Shown one piece after another: positions 44,677 through 54,770 of a DNA stretch of 64,000 nt (positions are counted from its first letter, which is position 1; every line of letters starts with the position of its first letter). Source of the DNA: an uncultured Clostridium sp. (GTDB lineage Bacteria; Bacillota; Clostridia; TANB77; CAG-508); NCBI GenBank assembly GCA_946487895.1, contig CAMLUO010000003.1, forward strand, positions 1 to 64,000. Direction: 5' to 3'. The notes beneath the pieces were generated by a model. It searched no databases and was not told where the DNA came from. It worked only from the letters and a program-made list of their open reading frames with translations. The position numbers and the translations under genes were made by a program.

Positions 44677-46632
44677 TTACAATAAGTTTTCTAATTCTTT
44701 TATTTTATCACGAAGTTCAGCAGCTTTTTCAAATTCCATTTGACTTGCATATGCAAGCATCTCTTCAGTAAGTTTATTTATAGTTTCTTTTATATCATCA
44801 GCTTTTTCTAGCTTGAATTCAACACCAATATCTTCAACATTTGTTACTTTAATAGTATCACGAACAGATTTGTTAATAGTTTTTGGTGTGATATTATGTT
44901 CTTTATTGTATTCTTGTTGGATTTTTCTTCTTCGATTTGTTTCAGAAATTGCTTTTTCCATGCTATCAGTTAATTCATCTGCATACATAATAACAGTACC
45001 ATCAGTATTTCTTGCAGCACGTCCTATAGTTTGTATTAAAGACCTTTCTGAACGTAAAAATCCTTCTTTGTCTGCATCTAGTATTGCAACTAATGAAACT
45101 TCAGGAATATCTAGACCTTCTCTTAAAAGGTTGATTCCAACTAAAACATCAAATTCTCCTAAACGTAGATTCCTTATAATTTCCATTCTTTCCAATGCCT
45201 TTGTTTCAGAATGCATGTATGTTACTTTTACATCTAAACTTTTTAAATATTCAGTTAAATCTTCTGCCATTTTCTTAGTTAAGGTTGTTACTAAGACACG
45301 TTCTTTTTTCTCAACTCTTAATCTGATTTGTTCCAATAAATCATCAATTTGATTTGCAACAGGTTTAACTTCAATTTTAGGGTCTAAAAGACCAGTTGGT
45401 CTAATAATTTGTTCAACAACATTATCGCCTGAATGTTCTTTTTCGTAATCTGCAGGTGTTGCACTAACAAATACAACTTGATTTAGTTTTTGTTCAAATT
45501 CTTCAAACTTCAAAGGTCTATTGTCATATGCAGAAGGCAAGCGGAATCCATAATCTATTAAGGATTTTTTTCTTGCATGGTCACCATTATACATTGCTCT
45601 AACTTGAGGAATCGTTGCATGTGACTCGTCAATAAATAAAAGAAAATCATCTGGAAAATAGTCAAATAGGGTGTAAGGGGGACTTCCTTCAGGTCTTCCA
45701 CTGATATGTCTTGAATAGTTTTCAATACCTGAACAAAATCCAGTTTCTTTCATCATTTCCATATCAAAATTTGTTCTCTCTTCAATTCTTTGAGCTTCGA
45801 TTAACTTGTTTTGTGATTTGAAGTATTTTACTCGTTCTTCCATTTCTTGCTCAATTGTAATTAATGCTCTTTCCATTTTCTCCTTTGTTGTAACATAGTG
45901 AGAAGCAGGGGAGATTAGTATATGTTTTCTTGAGCCAATAGGTTTTCCTGTTAAAGGGTTTATTTCTGTTATTTTTTCTATTTCGTCACCCCAGAATTCA
46001 ACTCTAACTGCAGATTCTGATTGGTCAGATGGATATATTTCTACAATATCACCTTTTGCTCTGAAAGTTCCTCTTTTAAAGTCAATTTCGTTTCTTGTAT
46101 ATTGCATTGTGATTAATTTTTTTAACACAGCATCCCTTGATTTATTCATTCCAGGTCTTAATGAAAGCATCATTTCTTGATAGTCAACAGGGTCTCCTAA
46201 ACCATAGATACATGAAACAGATGCTACGATAATTACGTCTTTAGTTTCAAATAGAGATAGTGTAGCAGAATGTCTTAATTTATCTATTTCATCATTTACT
46301 GATGAGTCTTTTTCAATATATGTGTCTGAAGAGGGAATATAGCTTTCTGGTTGGTAATAGTCGTAATATGATACAAAATATTCAACATTATTTTCAGGGA
46401 AAAACTCTTTGAATTCGCTATATAATTGACCTGCAAGTGTTTTGTTGTGTGCTAATACAAGTGTTGGTTTTTGTACTTGTTGTATTACATTTGCCATTGT
46501 AAAGGTTTTTCCAGAGCCTGTTACTCCAAGTAATGTTTGGAATTTTTTTTCTTCTTCTATTCCTTTGGATAAGTATTCTATTGCTTTTGGTTGGTCTCCT
46601 GTTGGTTTGTATTCTGAATGTAATTTGAACAT
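44677..46632 (-). CDS. uvrB: excinuclease ABC subunit B
   Basis: Damage-verifying helicase of nucleotide excision repair, 651 residues. Walker [13 protein letters not shown], the beta-hairpin [16 protein letters not shown] box, helicase motifs [26 protein letters not shown] and QTIGRAARN, and a C-terminal UVR domain. GGAGGAAAATT precedes the ATG. uvrA is not downstream in the window. Confidence 0.98.
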   Translation of the reverse strand: MFKLHSEYKPTGDQPKAIEYLSKGIEEEKKFQTLLGVTGSGKTFTMANVIQQVQKPTLVLAHNKTLAGQLYSEFKEFFPENNVEYFVSYYDYYQPESYIPSSDTYIEKDSSVNDEIDKLRHSATLSLFETKDVIIVASVSCIYGLGDPVDYQEMMLSLRPGMNKSRDAVLKKLITMQYTRNEIDFKRGTFRAKGDIVEIYPSDQSESAVRVEFWGDEIEKITEINPLTGKPIGSRKHILISPASHYVTTKEKMERALITIEQEMEERVKYFKSQNKLIEAQRIEERTNFDMEMMKETGFCSGIENYSRHISGRPEGSPPYTLFDYFPDDFLLFIDESHATIPQVRAMYNGDHARKKSLIDYGFRLPSAYDNRPLKFEEFEQKLNQVVFVSATPADYEKEHSGDNVVEQIIRPTGLLDPKIEVKPVANQIDDLLEQIRLRVEKKERVLVTTLTKKMAEDLTEYLKSLDVKVTYMHSETKALERMEIIRNLRLGEFDVLVGINLLREGLDIPEVSLVAILDADKEGFLRSERSLIQTIGRAARNTDGTVIMYADELTDSMEKAISETNRRRKIQQEYNKEHNITPKTINKSVRDTIKVTNVEDIGVEFKLEKADDIKETINKLTEEMLAYASQMEFEKAAELRDKIKELENLL

Positions 46633-46667
46633 AATTTTCCTCCTTAAATCTATTATTTAAATAAAAA

Positions 46668-47162
46668 TTAAAGTTCCAATTCATCATCTATAATTTTTTC
46701 TTTTTTGCCAAGTTTTTGAATGATTTTTTGTATATGCTTAGGTTGTAATCCTTCTCCATAATTTATTCCATTTGTATCGGAAATTTTTATTAATTTTTCC
46801 ATTAATTTTTCATCATAGGAATCAAATATTTCATCATCTAGTATTACAAAGTCTTGTACGTCATTGTGTTCTTGTAACCATTTTTTAATTTCTATTCCAC
46901 GTTCATTATCTATAAATGGAGTACAATCAACAATAATTCCATAGCTAAGTAATAATTGCTTTAATTCTTTAGCCTTTCTTGTATATCTCCAAGATGAAGT
47001 TAATACTACTTTAGCACCGGTTTCATCCAGTGACTTTTTTAGTAAAACTATTTTACTAACATCTATGTCATTTTCTATTCCGCTTATATTTAAATTTTTA
47101 ATTTTATCAAAGTATTCATCTGAATTTAGAACACCATCTATATCTAAGAAAATGATTTTCAA
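46668..47162 (-). CDS. HAD-superfamily protein (Swiss-Army-knife type)
   Basis: 164 residues. Motif I is FLDIDGVLNSDEYFD, motif II LTSSWRYTRK and motif III/IV FVILDDEIFDSYD. The LTSSWR and DD arrangement matches the small HAD family associated with RNA repair proteins; substrate unknown. AGGAGG precedes the ATG. It lies 35 bases upstream of uvrB on the same strand. Confidence 0.85.
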   Translation of the reverse strand: MKIIFLDIDGVLNSDEYFDKIKNLNISGIENDIDVSKIVLLKKSLDETGAKVVLTSSWRYTRKAKELKQLLLSYGIIVDCTPFIDNERGIEIKKWLQEHNDVQDFVILDDEIFDSYDEKLMEKLIKISDTNGINYGEGLQPKHIQKIIQKLGKKEKIIDDELEL

Positions 47163-47360
47163 GTTATATTCCTCCTATGATTAAATTTTTTAATCAAAAA
47201 CATCTCTCTTATTTTTCAACAAGAGAGACTATTTTCGATTGGGATAATTTATTAGTCGCAACCACCTAAGAGCGACACTATTTTCTTGTTTTAATTATTA
47301 TAAGATATAACAAAAAATATGTCAACAACTATAGTTGGGTTTTTATATTAGCAAGAGTTT

Positions 47361-48338
47361 TTAGTCACTTAAAAAATTCATTACTAAATCAATTATAATT
47401 TCTTTTTCTTTTGGATTTGATTCCGCAATTAGTAATGTTAAAGCAGTTAAAGTATTATTATCAATTATTTGTTTATTATTTTTATATAGTATATCATAGA
47501 AATTTAAAAAGTATATAAATAATGTTGCTGCAATTCTTTTGTTTCCGTCAATAAAGACATGATTTTTTACTACTAAATATAAGAAATTTGCTGATTTTTC
47601 TTCTATACTTTTATAAACATCCTGTACACCAAAACTTTGATAAATATTATTAATTATAGATTCCAGACCATTATCTCTTTCTACACCAAAAATGTCGCTT
47701 TTTTCATTAAATTTTAATTTGTGAATAATATCTAAACAATCTTGATATTGAACAATTCTATTATCTACAGTTCCTTTGATTTTTTTCAAAGTTCTATGGT
47801 CGTAATCATCTAATAAATCTAAAGCTTTCGAATAACTACCAATTACTTTTAGAATTTCTTTTGCATCATTTCCTTCTAGTCTTTCATCAATACGGTTTGC
47901 AATGTCTATTAATTTTATTGTTTTTTCTAGATATTCTAGTCTTTTTTGATTTACTGCGTAACCTTTTATCATGTAGTCTTTTAATATCTTTGTTGCCCAC
48001 TTTCTAAATGCAATACCTTGTTTGCTATTTACTCTATAACCTACAGAAATAATCATATCCAAATTGTAGTATTGAACTTTATAAGTTTTTCCATCTTCAG
48101 CAGTATGCTCAAAATATGAGCATACTGGATTTTCATTTAGTTCTTCATCTTTGTAAATATTTTGAATATGCCTTGTTATAGTTCTTCTGTCTTTACCAAA
48201 TAATTCAGCCATTTGTTTTTGTGTAAGCCAAACTGTTTCATCTTTCATGTTTACTTCTAACTTTACCTCTTGATTTTCAAATATAATAATTTCATTTTTT
48301 TCATTAGTATTAGAATTAACATCTTTGTTTGCTACCAT
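47361..48338 (-). CDS. RhuM-type DNA-binding protein fused to a Fic/Doc domain
   Basis: About 325 residues. N-terminal RhuM (virulence-associated) domain: VWLTQKQMAELFGKDRRTITRHIQNIY and YYNLDMIISVGYRVNSKQGIAFRKWA. The C-terminal Fic/Doc domain has HVFIDGNKRIAATLFIYFL, the HxFxxGNKRxA catalytic motif. Fic domains modify proteins with AMP or phosphate; the fusion suggests a stand-alone toxin or regulator. ATG 48338 is chosen with GGGGTG upstream. No antitoxin gene is adjacent. Confidence 0.9.
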   Translation of the reverse strand: MVANKDVNSNTNEKNEIIIFENQEVKLEVNMKDETVWLTQKQMAELFGKDRRTITRHIQNIYKDEELNENPVCSYFEHTAEDGKTYKVQYYNLDMIISVGYRVNSKQGIAFRKWATKILKDYMIKGYAVNQKRLEYLEKTIKLIDIANRIDERLEGNDAKEILKVIGSYSKALDLLDDYDHRTLKKIKGTVDNRIVQYQDCLDIIHKLKFNEKSDIFGVERDNGLESIINNIYQSFGVQDVYKSIEEKSANFLYLVVKNHVFIDGNKRIAATLFIYFLNFYDILYKNNKQIIDNNTLTALTLLIAESNPKEKEIIIDLVMNFLSD

Positions 48339-48513
48339 AATTATACACCCCAAACATTTTTAAAATTTAATCAACCTTATGAATAAAAGTATACTATATA
48401 GTTTGTAAAAATGCAATAGATTTTTAAATAAAAAATAAATTTCATAAAGACTTTTAAATTTGTATATAGTTATGATAGAATTTAAATAAATTAAGATTAG
48501 GAGGAGGATTAAA

Positions 48514-49008
48514 ATGATAAATGCAATAGTTTATCAAAGTAAAACAGGGCATACCAAAAAATATGCAGAGATTTTGAGCACAAGATTAAATTTACCAGTT
48601 TTAGATATACAAGAAGCGAAAACAAAATTGAAAAAAGGTGATGAAATAATATATTTAGGTTGGGTATGTGCATCAAAAATTATGGGGTTAAATAAGGCTT
48701 TAAGAAAATATAAAGTAATTTGTTGTGGAGCTGTTGGAGCATATTCTAAAATAGAAGAAAATATACAAGATTTGATAAAGGCAAATAATTTAGAAATACC
48801 ATTATTTTATATGCAAGGTGGAATTGATTATTCAAAACTAAATAAATTATATAAAAAGTTACTTCAAGCAATAGGAAAGTCAATAGAAAACAGTAATGAT
48901 AATGTAGATAAGCAAATAGTAGAAATGTTTGAAAAAGGAAAAGATTTTGTTTGTGAAGAAAATATAAAAGAATTAGCAGATTATATTGAAAATAATCGAA
49001 CAAAATGA
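48514..49008 (+). CDS. flavodoxin-like protein
   Basis: 164 residues. Flavodoxin-type start VYQSKTGHTKKYAEILSTRL gives an FMN phosphate loop (SKTGHT), followed by YLGWVCASKIMG and CCGAVGAY at the isoalloxazine-binding strands. Likely an electron carrier or quinone-reductase relative. AGGAGGAGG precedes the ATG. It precedes pyrC by 33 bases on the same strand. Confidence 0.82.
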   Translation: MINAIVYQSKTGHTKKYAEILSTRLNLPVLDIQEAKTKLKKGDEIIYLGWVCASKIMGLNKALRKYKVICCGAVGAYSKIEENIQDLIKANNLEIPLFYMQGGIDYSKLNKLYKKLLQAIGKSIENSNDNVDKQIVEMFEKGKDFVCEENIKELADYIENNRTK

Positions 49009-49041
49009 TAATATAAGAAAAAATGATAGGAGGATTTAGCC

Positions 49042-50319
49042 ATGAAAACATTATTAAAAGGCGGAACACTAATTGACTACAAGACAAATACATTTGAAGA
49101 AAAAGACATACTAATTGAAGATGACAAAATTAAAGAAATAGGGAAAGATATAGAAGAAAAAGCAGATAAAATAATTGACTGTTCAAAACTATATATTATG
49201 CCTGGAATGATTGATATTCATTGCCATTTAAGAGAACCTGGTTTTGAATATAAAGAAACAATTGAAACAGGCAGCAAAAGCGCTGTTGCAGGAGGTTTTA
49301 CAACTATTTGTCCAATGCCAAATACAAAACCAACACCAGATAGCGCTATTAATTTGCAAAAAATAATAGAAGAAGCAAAAAGAGTAAATTTATGTAATAT
49401 ACTTCCATATGCTTCTGTATCTAAAGGAGAAAAAGGAGAAGAATTAGTAGATTTTGAAGAATTAAGAAATGCTGGAGCAATTGCATTTTCAGATGATGGT
49501 ATGCCAGTTGTAAATAGCAGAATGATGAGACAAGCAATGATTGAAGCCGATAAATTTGGAACATTTGTAGCATCACATTGTGAAGAAAAATCTGTTTCTG
49601 CAGGAGCAATAAATGCGGGAAAGGTAGCAGACCAATTAGGAGTTCAAGGAGTATTGCCAGAAGCAGAAGAAATAATGGCTGCAAGAGAAATAGTTATATC
49701 AGAAACAAACAATGTTAGAGGACATATATGTCATATAAGTACAAAAACAAGTAAAAACATGATAAGAGATGCTAAAAAAAGAGGAGTAAAAATAACATGT
49801 GAAACATGTCCACATTACTTTACTTTTACGGTAGATGAAGTATTAAAATCTGGAACAAATGCAAAAATGAATCCACCATTAAGAGAAGAAAAAGATAGAC
49901 AAGCAATAATAGAAGGACTAAAAGAAGGAACAATAGATTGTATAATAACAGACCATGCACCACATGCAGAAGAAGAAAAAAAAGTAGAACTTTCAAAAGC
50001 ACCGAATGGAATAATAGGATTTGAAACAGCACTTCCAGCAGAAATAATGAATTTAGTAGACCCAGGGCATATTGATTACTTAAATCTAGTAAGATTAACT
50101 TCATATACTCCATCAAAATTATTACATATAGAAAATGAAAGAGGTAGTATAGAGGTAGGAAAAAAGGCTGATATAACTATATTTGATCCAAATGAAGAAT
50201 ACGTTTACACAAAAGAAATGATAGTATCAAAATCTAAAAACAGTCCATTTATAGGAAAGAAATTAAAAGGTAAAGTAAAATATACAATTGTAAATGGAAA
50301 AGTTGTTTTTGAAAATTGA
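49042..50319 (+). CDS. pyrC: dihydroorotase
   Basis: Zinc amidohydrolase of pyrimidine synthesis, class I, 425 residues. Metal ligands in DIHCHLREPGFEYKE, HCEEKS and HICHISTK, catalytic Asp in ITDHAPHAEEEK. GATAGGAGGATTTAGCC precedes the ATG. First of the cluster pyrC-(ArsC-like)-pyrF-pyrK-(unknown)-pyrD. Confidence 0.96.
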   Translation: MKTLLKGGTLIDYKTNTFEEKDILIEDDKIKEIGKDIEEKADKIIDCSKLYIMPGMIDIHCHLREPGFEYKETIETGSKSAVAGGFTTICPMPNTKPTPDSAINLQKIIEEAKRVNLCNILPYASVSKGEKGEELVDFEELRNAGAIAFSDDGMPVVNSRMMRQAMIEADKFGTFVASHCEEKSVSAGAINAGKVADQLGVQGVLPEAEEIMAAREIVISETNNVRGHICHISTKTSKNMIRDAKKRGVKITCETCPHYFTFTVDEVLKSGTNAKMNPPLREEKDRQAIIEGLKEGTIDCIITDHAPHAEEEKKVELSKAPNGIIGFETALPAEIMNLVDPGHIDYLNLVRLTSYTPSKLLHIENERGSIEVGKKADITIFDPNEEYVYTKEMIVSKSKNSPFIGKKLKGKVKYTIVNGKVVFEN

Positions 50320-50330
50320 AGGGAGAAACT

Positions 50331-50693
50331 ATGAAAGTATTATTTATTGAATATCCAAAATGTTCTACTTGTCAAAAAGCAAAGAAATGGTTAGAGCAAA
50401 ATAATATTGAATTTGATGACAGACATATAGTAGAAAATAATCCAACAAAAGATGAATTAAGAAAATGGATAAAGCAAAGCGGATATGATATCAAAAAATT
50501 CTTTAATACAAGTGGAATGAAATATAAAGAATTGAATTTAAAAGAAAAATTGCCCAATATGACAGATGAAGAAAAAATAGAGATATTGTCTACAGATGGA
50601 ATGTTAGTAAAAAGACCGCTAGCTATAACTGATAAAGTCATATTAGTAGGATTTAAAGAAAAAGAATGGGTGAGTCTGTTAGGGACGTGCTAA
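50331..50693 (+). CDS. ArsC/Spx-family thioredoxin-fold protein
   Basis: 120 residues. YPKCSTCQKAKKWLEQNNIEF carries the CxxC-like Cys motif, with IKQSGYDIKKFFNTSG, and MLVKRPLAITD near the end, all typical of ArsC-type reductases and Spx relatives. The lack of an RPxx RNA-polymerase-binding context makes an ArsC-like role likelier, substrate unknown. ATG 50331 has AAGGGAG upstream. The last residues (LLGTC) and stop codon are encoded by a GGGACG-family repeat. Confidence 0.85.
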   Translation: MKVLFIEYPKCSTCQKAKKWLEQNNIEFDDRHIVENNPTKDELRKWIKQSGYDIKKFFNTSGMKYKELNLKEKLPNMTDEEKIEILSTDGMLVKRPLAITDKVILVGFKEKEWVSLLGTC

Positions 50694-50732
50694 AACGTTT
50701 CAAAATGAAACGATTTGACCTGTCCCCAATAG
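50680..50732. repeat. GGGACG-family repeat overlapping a gene end (copy j)
   Basis: TTAGGGACGTGC, then AAACGTTTCA/TGAAACG hairpin, then GACCTGTCCCCAA. It supplies the stop codon of the ArsC-like gene. Confidence 0.7.
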
Positions 50733-50753
50733 AGTCAGAAGGAGGAAATAAGA

Positions 50754-51674
50754 GTGAATGCAATTGATAGATTAATAAATAAAATTAAAGAAACAAACAA
50801 TCCAACAGTAATAGGTCTTGACCCAAGATATGAACTATTGCCAAAATGTGTATTAGAAAAATATCCAAACACTTTGGAAGGTGTATCAGAAGCAATTATA
50901 GAATACAATAAGGCTTTGATAGATGAAACATGTGATGTAATTCCAGCAGTAAAGCCTCAGATAGCTTTTTATGAAATGTTTGGTATACCAGGAATGAAAG
51001 CATTTGAAGAGACATGTAAATATGCAAAACAAAAAGGAATGATTGTAATAGCAGATATAAAAAGAGGAGATATAGGTTCAACTGCTCAAGGATATTCAAA
51101 TGCATATTTAGGAAAAACTAAAATAAGAGAAAAAGAAGAAAGCATTTTTGATGTAGATTTTGTAACAGTAAATCCATATATGGGAACAGATTGTGTCAAA
51201 CCATTTATCGAGGATTGTAAAAAATATGACAAAGGAATATTTATATTAGTAAAAACCTCAAATCCATCATCAGGTGAATTGCAAGATGTAAAATTAGAAA
51301 ATGGAGAAGAAGTATATGTAAAAGTAGCAAAATTAGTTGAAGAATGGGGAAAAGACTTAAGAGGCGAAAATGGATATAGTAGTATAGCAGCTGTTGTAGG
51401 AGCTACATATCCAAAACAATTAAAAGAAATAAGAGAAATTGCACCTCATACATATTTTTTAATACCAGGATATGGAGCACAAGGTGGTAAAGCTGAAGAT
51501 ATAGCTTTAGGATTTGACAAAAACGGTTTAGGTGGAATAGTAAATGCATCAAGAAGTTTGATGTGCGCATATAAATCAGAACTTTGGAAAGATAAATTCG
51601 AAGAAAAAGACTATGCAAAAGCAACAAGAGCAGAAGCATTAAGAATGAAAGAGGAGTTAGGAGGGATAATATAA
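50754..51674 (+). CDS. pyrF: orotidine 5'-phosphate decarboxylase (type 2)
   Basis: Last step of UMP synthesis. 306 residues, the longer type-2 form. Active-site lysine motif VIADIKRGDIGSTAQGYSNAYL, PYMGTD, and PGYGAQGGKAED phosphate-binding loop. GTG start with GGAGG upstream. pyrK begins two bases after the stop. Confidence 0.95.
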   Translation: MNAIDRLINKIKETNNPTVIGLDPRYELLPKCVLEKYPNTLEGVSEAIIEYNKALIDETCDVIPAVKPQIAFYEMFGIPGMKAFEETCKYAKQKGMIVIADIKRGDIGSTAQGYSNAYLGKTKIREKEESIFDVDFVTVNPYMGTDCVKPFIEDCKKYDKGIFILVKTSNPSSGELQDVKLENGEEVYVKVAKLVEEWGKDLRGENGYSSIAAVVGATYPKQLKEIREIAPHTYFLIPGYGAQGGKAEDIALGFDKNGLGGIVNASRSLMCAYKSELWKDKFEEKDYAKATRAEALRMKEELGGII

Positions 51675-51675
51675 A

Positions 51676-52467
51676 ATGCCAAAACAAGTATATGCAAAAT
51701 TAATTAAAAAGGAAGAAATCATTAAGAATATTTACAAGTTTAGTGTAAAAGCACCAGAGATAGTAGAAAGTGCGAAACCAGGAAATTTTATAGAAATAAG
51801 AGTAACAGATGGAATTGACCCATTTTTAAGAAGACCAATAAGTATATATAACTTAGATAAGGAAAATGGAATATTAGAATTTATATTCCAAGTTAAAGGA
51901 AAAGGAACAGAGATACTAGCAAAAAAGGAAGAAGGAAATGATATTGATATAATAGGACCTTTAGGACATGGAATATTCAAGTTTGATAAATATAAAAATA
52001 TAGCAGTTATAGGTGGTGGAATAGGAATTTTTCCTTTGTATGAATTATCTAAACAGGCAAAGCAAAATGCTGTTAAAGTAAATTGCTATCTAGGATTTAG
52101 GAACAAAGATTTTGTAATGCTTGAAAAAGAGTTTGAAGAAGTTACAGATAAGCTAATAATTACAACAGATGATGGAACATATAAAAATAAAGGATTTGCT
52201 ATTGATTATTTAAAGGACGATATGGAACATGAAAAGTATGAGTGTATTTATGCTTGTGGTCCATTACCAATGCTAAGAGCAGTTCAAAAATATGCTATTG
52301 AAAATAATATTGATTGCCAATTATCATTGGAAGAAAAAATGGCATGTGGTTTAGGTGTTTGTTTAGGGTGTGCAGTTAAAACTGCTAAAAGTCCAAAAGA
52401 TGCACCTGAGTATTGGCATGTTTGTAAAGGTGGACCAGTATTTAACGCAAAAGATGTAGAGATTTAA
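51676..52467 (+). CDS. pyrK: dihydroorotate dehydrogenase electron-transfer subunit
   Basis: Iron-sulfur flavoprotein that passes electrons from PyrD to NAD. 263 residues: ferredoxin-reductase FAD domain (PFLRRPISIYN), NAD domain (GGGIGIFPLYEL, YACGPLPMLRA) and the [2Fe-2S] ligands in EKMACGLGVCLGCAVKT and HVCKGGPVF. Pairs with the type 1B pyrD two genes downstream. Confidence 0.95.
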   Translation: MPKQVYAKLIKKEEIIKNIYKFSVKAPEIVESAKPGNFIEIRVTDGIDPFLRRPISIYNLDKENGILEFIFQVKGKGTEILAKKEEGNDIDIIGPLGHGIFKFDKYKNIAVIGGGIGIFPLYELSKQAKQNAVKVNCYLGFRNKDFVMLEKEFEEVTDKLIITTDDGTYKNKGFAIDYLKDDMEHEKYECIYACGPLPMLRAVQKYAIENNIDCQLSLEEKMACGLGVCLGCAVKTAKSPKDAPEYWHVCKGGPVFNAKDVEI

Positions 52468-52489
52468 TTAAAGATAGGAGTAGAAAGAG

Positions 52490-53041
52490 ATGGCACATGT
52501 TGCAATACATGAAATAATTGCGAATAGGTATATTCAAAAGCACCCGGACGAGATAAAGGATGTTAAAGAATTTATAAAAGGCTCTATAGTACCTGATTTG
52601 AATGAAGAAATGACTGAAAGAAGAAAATTTAAAGATTCTTCACATTATGGAAGATGGTCAAACGGAAATGTTGAAACTAATATTGACAAATTTTTAGAAG
52701 ATGAAAATGTAGATATAACTAAAGATTATTGGAAAGGGTATTTTTTGCATTTATTTACAGATTATCAATTTTATAATAATAAATTTAATGAGGAATTTGA
52801 AGAAATAAAGAAAACAAATGGAAACCTTAGAGAGGATTATGATTATTTATTTAAAGAGATACTTGAAAGATATAATATTATTTTAAATAAATATACTGAC
52901 AAATATGTGCATATTAAAGAAGGAGAACCAAGATATATAAAGTTAGAAAAATTATTAGATTTTATCGAGGAAATTTCAGATATTAATATAGATGATAAAA
53001 TCAAATTAATTAGTCAAAAAGGAATGGAGGGAATAAAATAG
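52490..53041 (+). CDS. unknown His/Asp-rich protein, possible zinc hydrolase
   Basis: 183 residues. The pattern VAIHEIIANRY, GSIVPDLNE, DSSHYGRW and WKGYFLHLFTDYQFY spaces His and Asp residues like zinc-dependent phospholipase C-type proteins; this is a resemblance, not a firm assignment. AGGAG precedes the ATG. Embedded between pyrK and pyrD with a one-base gap to pyrD, so co-transcribed. Confidence 0.75.
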   Translation: MAHVAIHEIIANRYIQKHPDEIKDVKEFIKGSIVPDLNEEMTERRKFKDSSHYGRWSNGNVETNIDKFLEDENVDITKDYWKGYFLHLFTDYQFYNNKFNEEFEEIKKTNGNLREDYDYLFKEILERYNIILNKYTDKYVHIKEGEPRYIKLEKLLDFIEEISDINIDDKIKLISQKGMEGIK

Positions 53042-53950
53042 ATGAATACAAAAATAAATTTAGCTGGAATTGAGATGAAAAACCCAGTAACTGTTGCATC
53101 AGGGACTTTTGGCTATGGAAGAGAATTTAGTGAGTTTTTTGATTTGAGTAAATTAGGTGGAATTATTACAAAAGGTACTTCATTAAAGCCAAGAAGCGGA
53201 AATAAACCAACAAGAGTATGTGAAACAGCAAGTGGAATGTTAAATAGTATAGGACTTCAAAATCCGGGAGTTGAATATTTTGCTGAAAATGATTTGCCAT
53301 TTTTAAGAAAGTTTGATACTGCAATTATAGTTAATGCGTGTGGAAGTACAGTAGAGGAATATGTGGAGTTGTGTAAAATATTAAATACATTAGATATTGA
53401 TGGTGTAGAACTTAATTTATCTTGCCCTAATGTAAAAGCAGGATGTATGGCTTTTGGAAATACATATGAAGGTGTAAAACATGTAACAAGTGAAGTTAGA
53501 AAAGTTTTAGATAAACCTTTAATTGTAAAATTAACACCAAATGTTACTGATATAGCATCAATTGCAAAAGGTGTAGAAGATGGCGGTGCAGATGGAGTAT
53601 CACTTATTAATACTTTGTTAGGAATGAAGATTGATATTAATACAAGAAAACCAGTTCTTGCAAATAATACAGGTGGACTTTCAGGTCCTGCAATAAAACC
53701 AGTAGCAGTTAGAATGGTATATCAGGTTGCACAAGCTGTTAATATTCCGATTTTAGGAATGGGTGGTATTGTAAATGGTGATGATGCAATTGAGTTTATG
53801 CTTGCAGGTGCAACTGCAATTTCGATTGGTGCAGGAAATTTTATTAGCCCATATACAAGTGTTGATACGGTTGATGGTATTGAAGAGTATATGAAAAAAC
53901 ATAATATTGATGATATTAATGATATTATTGGTAAAGTTCAGATGAATTAG
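53042..53950 (+). CDS. pyrD: dihydroorotate dehydrogenase, class 1B
   Basis: FMN enzyme oxidising dihydroorotate, catalytic subunit. 302 residues with VTVASGTFGYGREF, LNSIGLQNPG, ELNLSCPNVKAGCMAFG (catalytic Cys region), VKLTPNVTDI and GMGGIVNGDDAIEF. GGAGGG precedes the ATG. Works with PyrK. Confidence 0.96.
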   Translation: MNTKINLAGIEMKNPVTVASGTFGYGREFSEFFDLSKLGGIITKGTSLKPRSGNKPTRVCETASGMLNSIGLQNPGVEYFAENDLPFLRKFDTAIIVNACGSTVEEYVELCKILNTLDIDGVELNLSCPNVKAGCMAFGNTYEGVKHVTSEVRKVLDKPLIVKLTPNVTDIASIAKGVEDGGADGVSLINTLLGMKIDINTRKPVLANNTGGLSGPAIKPVAVRMVYQVAQAVNIPILGMGGIVNGDDAIEFMLAGATAISIGAGNFISPYTSVDTVDGIEEYMKKHNIDDINDIIGKVQMN

Positions 53951-53967
53951 TAAAAATTTTTTGAAAT

Positions 53968-54002
53968 ATGAAACAGCTTCTAGTACATTATAGGAGCTGT
54001 TT
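53968..54002 (+). terminator. pyr cluster terminator
   Basis: AACAGCTTCTA pairs with TAGGAGCTGTT, followed by TATATTTTCTTT. Confidence 0.8.
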
Positions 54003-54071
54003 ATATTTTCTTTGCGTTACAAAATTATATATTGTATATAACGAAAAAAATCAAAAATTGTAAAAAATCAG

Positions 54072-54100
54072 TTGTATAAAAAAAATCTATTTGATATAAT
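54072..54100 (+). promoter_or_regulatory. hydrogenase operon promoter
   Basis: TTGTAT (54072-54077), 17 bases, TATAAT (54095-54100), 44 bases before the hydC start. Confidence 0.75.
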
Positions 54101-54143
54101 TGAAACAACAATTTAATATATATTAATCATGGGAGGAATAAGT

Positions 54144-54605
54144 ATGCAAGAAGATAAATTTTTAAAAGAATTATGTGATATATATAAACCAGAAAAAGAT
54201 AATTTAATTCAAATGTTGAATGAAGTACAAGAACATTATGGATATATCCCACAAGAAGCCCAAAAAGTTTTATCAGAGTTTTTATCAATTCCAATGGCAG
54301 AAATTTATGGAGTAGTTACTTTTTATTCTAGATTTACACTAAAACCAAAAGGAAAATATAGCATATCAGTATGTTTAGGAACAGCATGCTTTGTTAAAGG
54401 TTCTCAAAAAATCATGGATAGATTGACAGAAAGATTATGTATTGAGCCAGGAGAAACAACAAAAGATGGTAAATTTTCAATTGACCAAACTAGATGTGTT
54501 GGTGCATGTGGTTTAGCTCCTGTTTTTACTGTTAATGGAGAAGTGTATGGAAAAGCTACTGTTAAGAAGTTGGATGAGGTGTTAGATAAGCTAATGGAAG
54601 AATAG
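54144..54605 (+). CDS. hydC: NuoE-like [2Fe-2S] hydrogenase subunit
   Basis: 153 residues, thioredoxin-like ferredoxin subunit of the NAD(P)-linked [FeFe] hydrogenase. Cluster ligands in CLGTACFVKGS and CVGACGLAPV; GVVTFYSRFTLKPKGKYSISVCLG is typical of the 24-kDa family. ATG 54144 has GGGAGGAA upstream; 54129 does not. With the two downstream genes it forms a HydABC-type enzyme, in relatives electron-bifurcating. Confidence 0.93.
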   Translation: MQEDKFLKELCDIYKPEKDNLIQMLNEVQEHYGYIPQEAQKVLSEFLSIPMAEIYGVVTFYSRFTLKPKGKYSISVCLGTACFVKGSQKIMDRLTERLCIEPGETTKDGKFSIDQTRCVGACGLAPVFTVNGEVYGKATVKKLDEVLDKLMEE

Positions 54606-54607
54606 CT

Positions 54608-54770
54608 AGTTGAAAAATAAGAAAATTGGACGTTAGCGAAATCAAAGATTTCGACGTCCAGATGTGCAAAATTGCTGCGCAATTATTGCACGTGTCAAGG
54701 TAAATTAACCTTTTTGTATACGGAAAAATTTCAAATAAAGCCAAGATAAAAGCTAATTTTTCCTATACAA
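54608..54770. other. cluster of four hairpins between hydC and hydB
   Basis: Hairpins: GGACG...GAAATC/GATTTCGACGTCC (54628-54659), GTGCAA..AATTG/CAATTATTGCAC (54664-54691), AAGGTAAATTAACCTT (54698-54713), and TTGTATACGGAAAAATT / AATTTTTCCTATACAA (about 54714-54770). It opens with GTTGAAAAATAA, the same end seen at 2704. Could be a repeat, an attenuator or an RNA-processing site that tunes subunit ratio. Confidence 0.6.
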
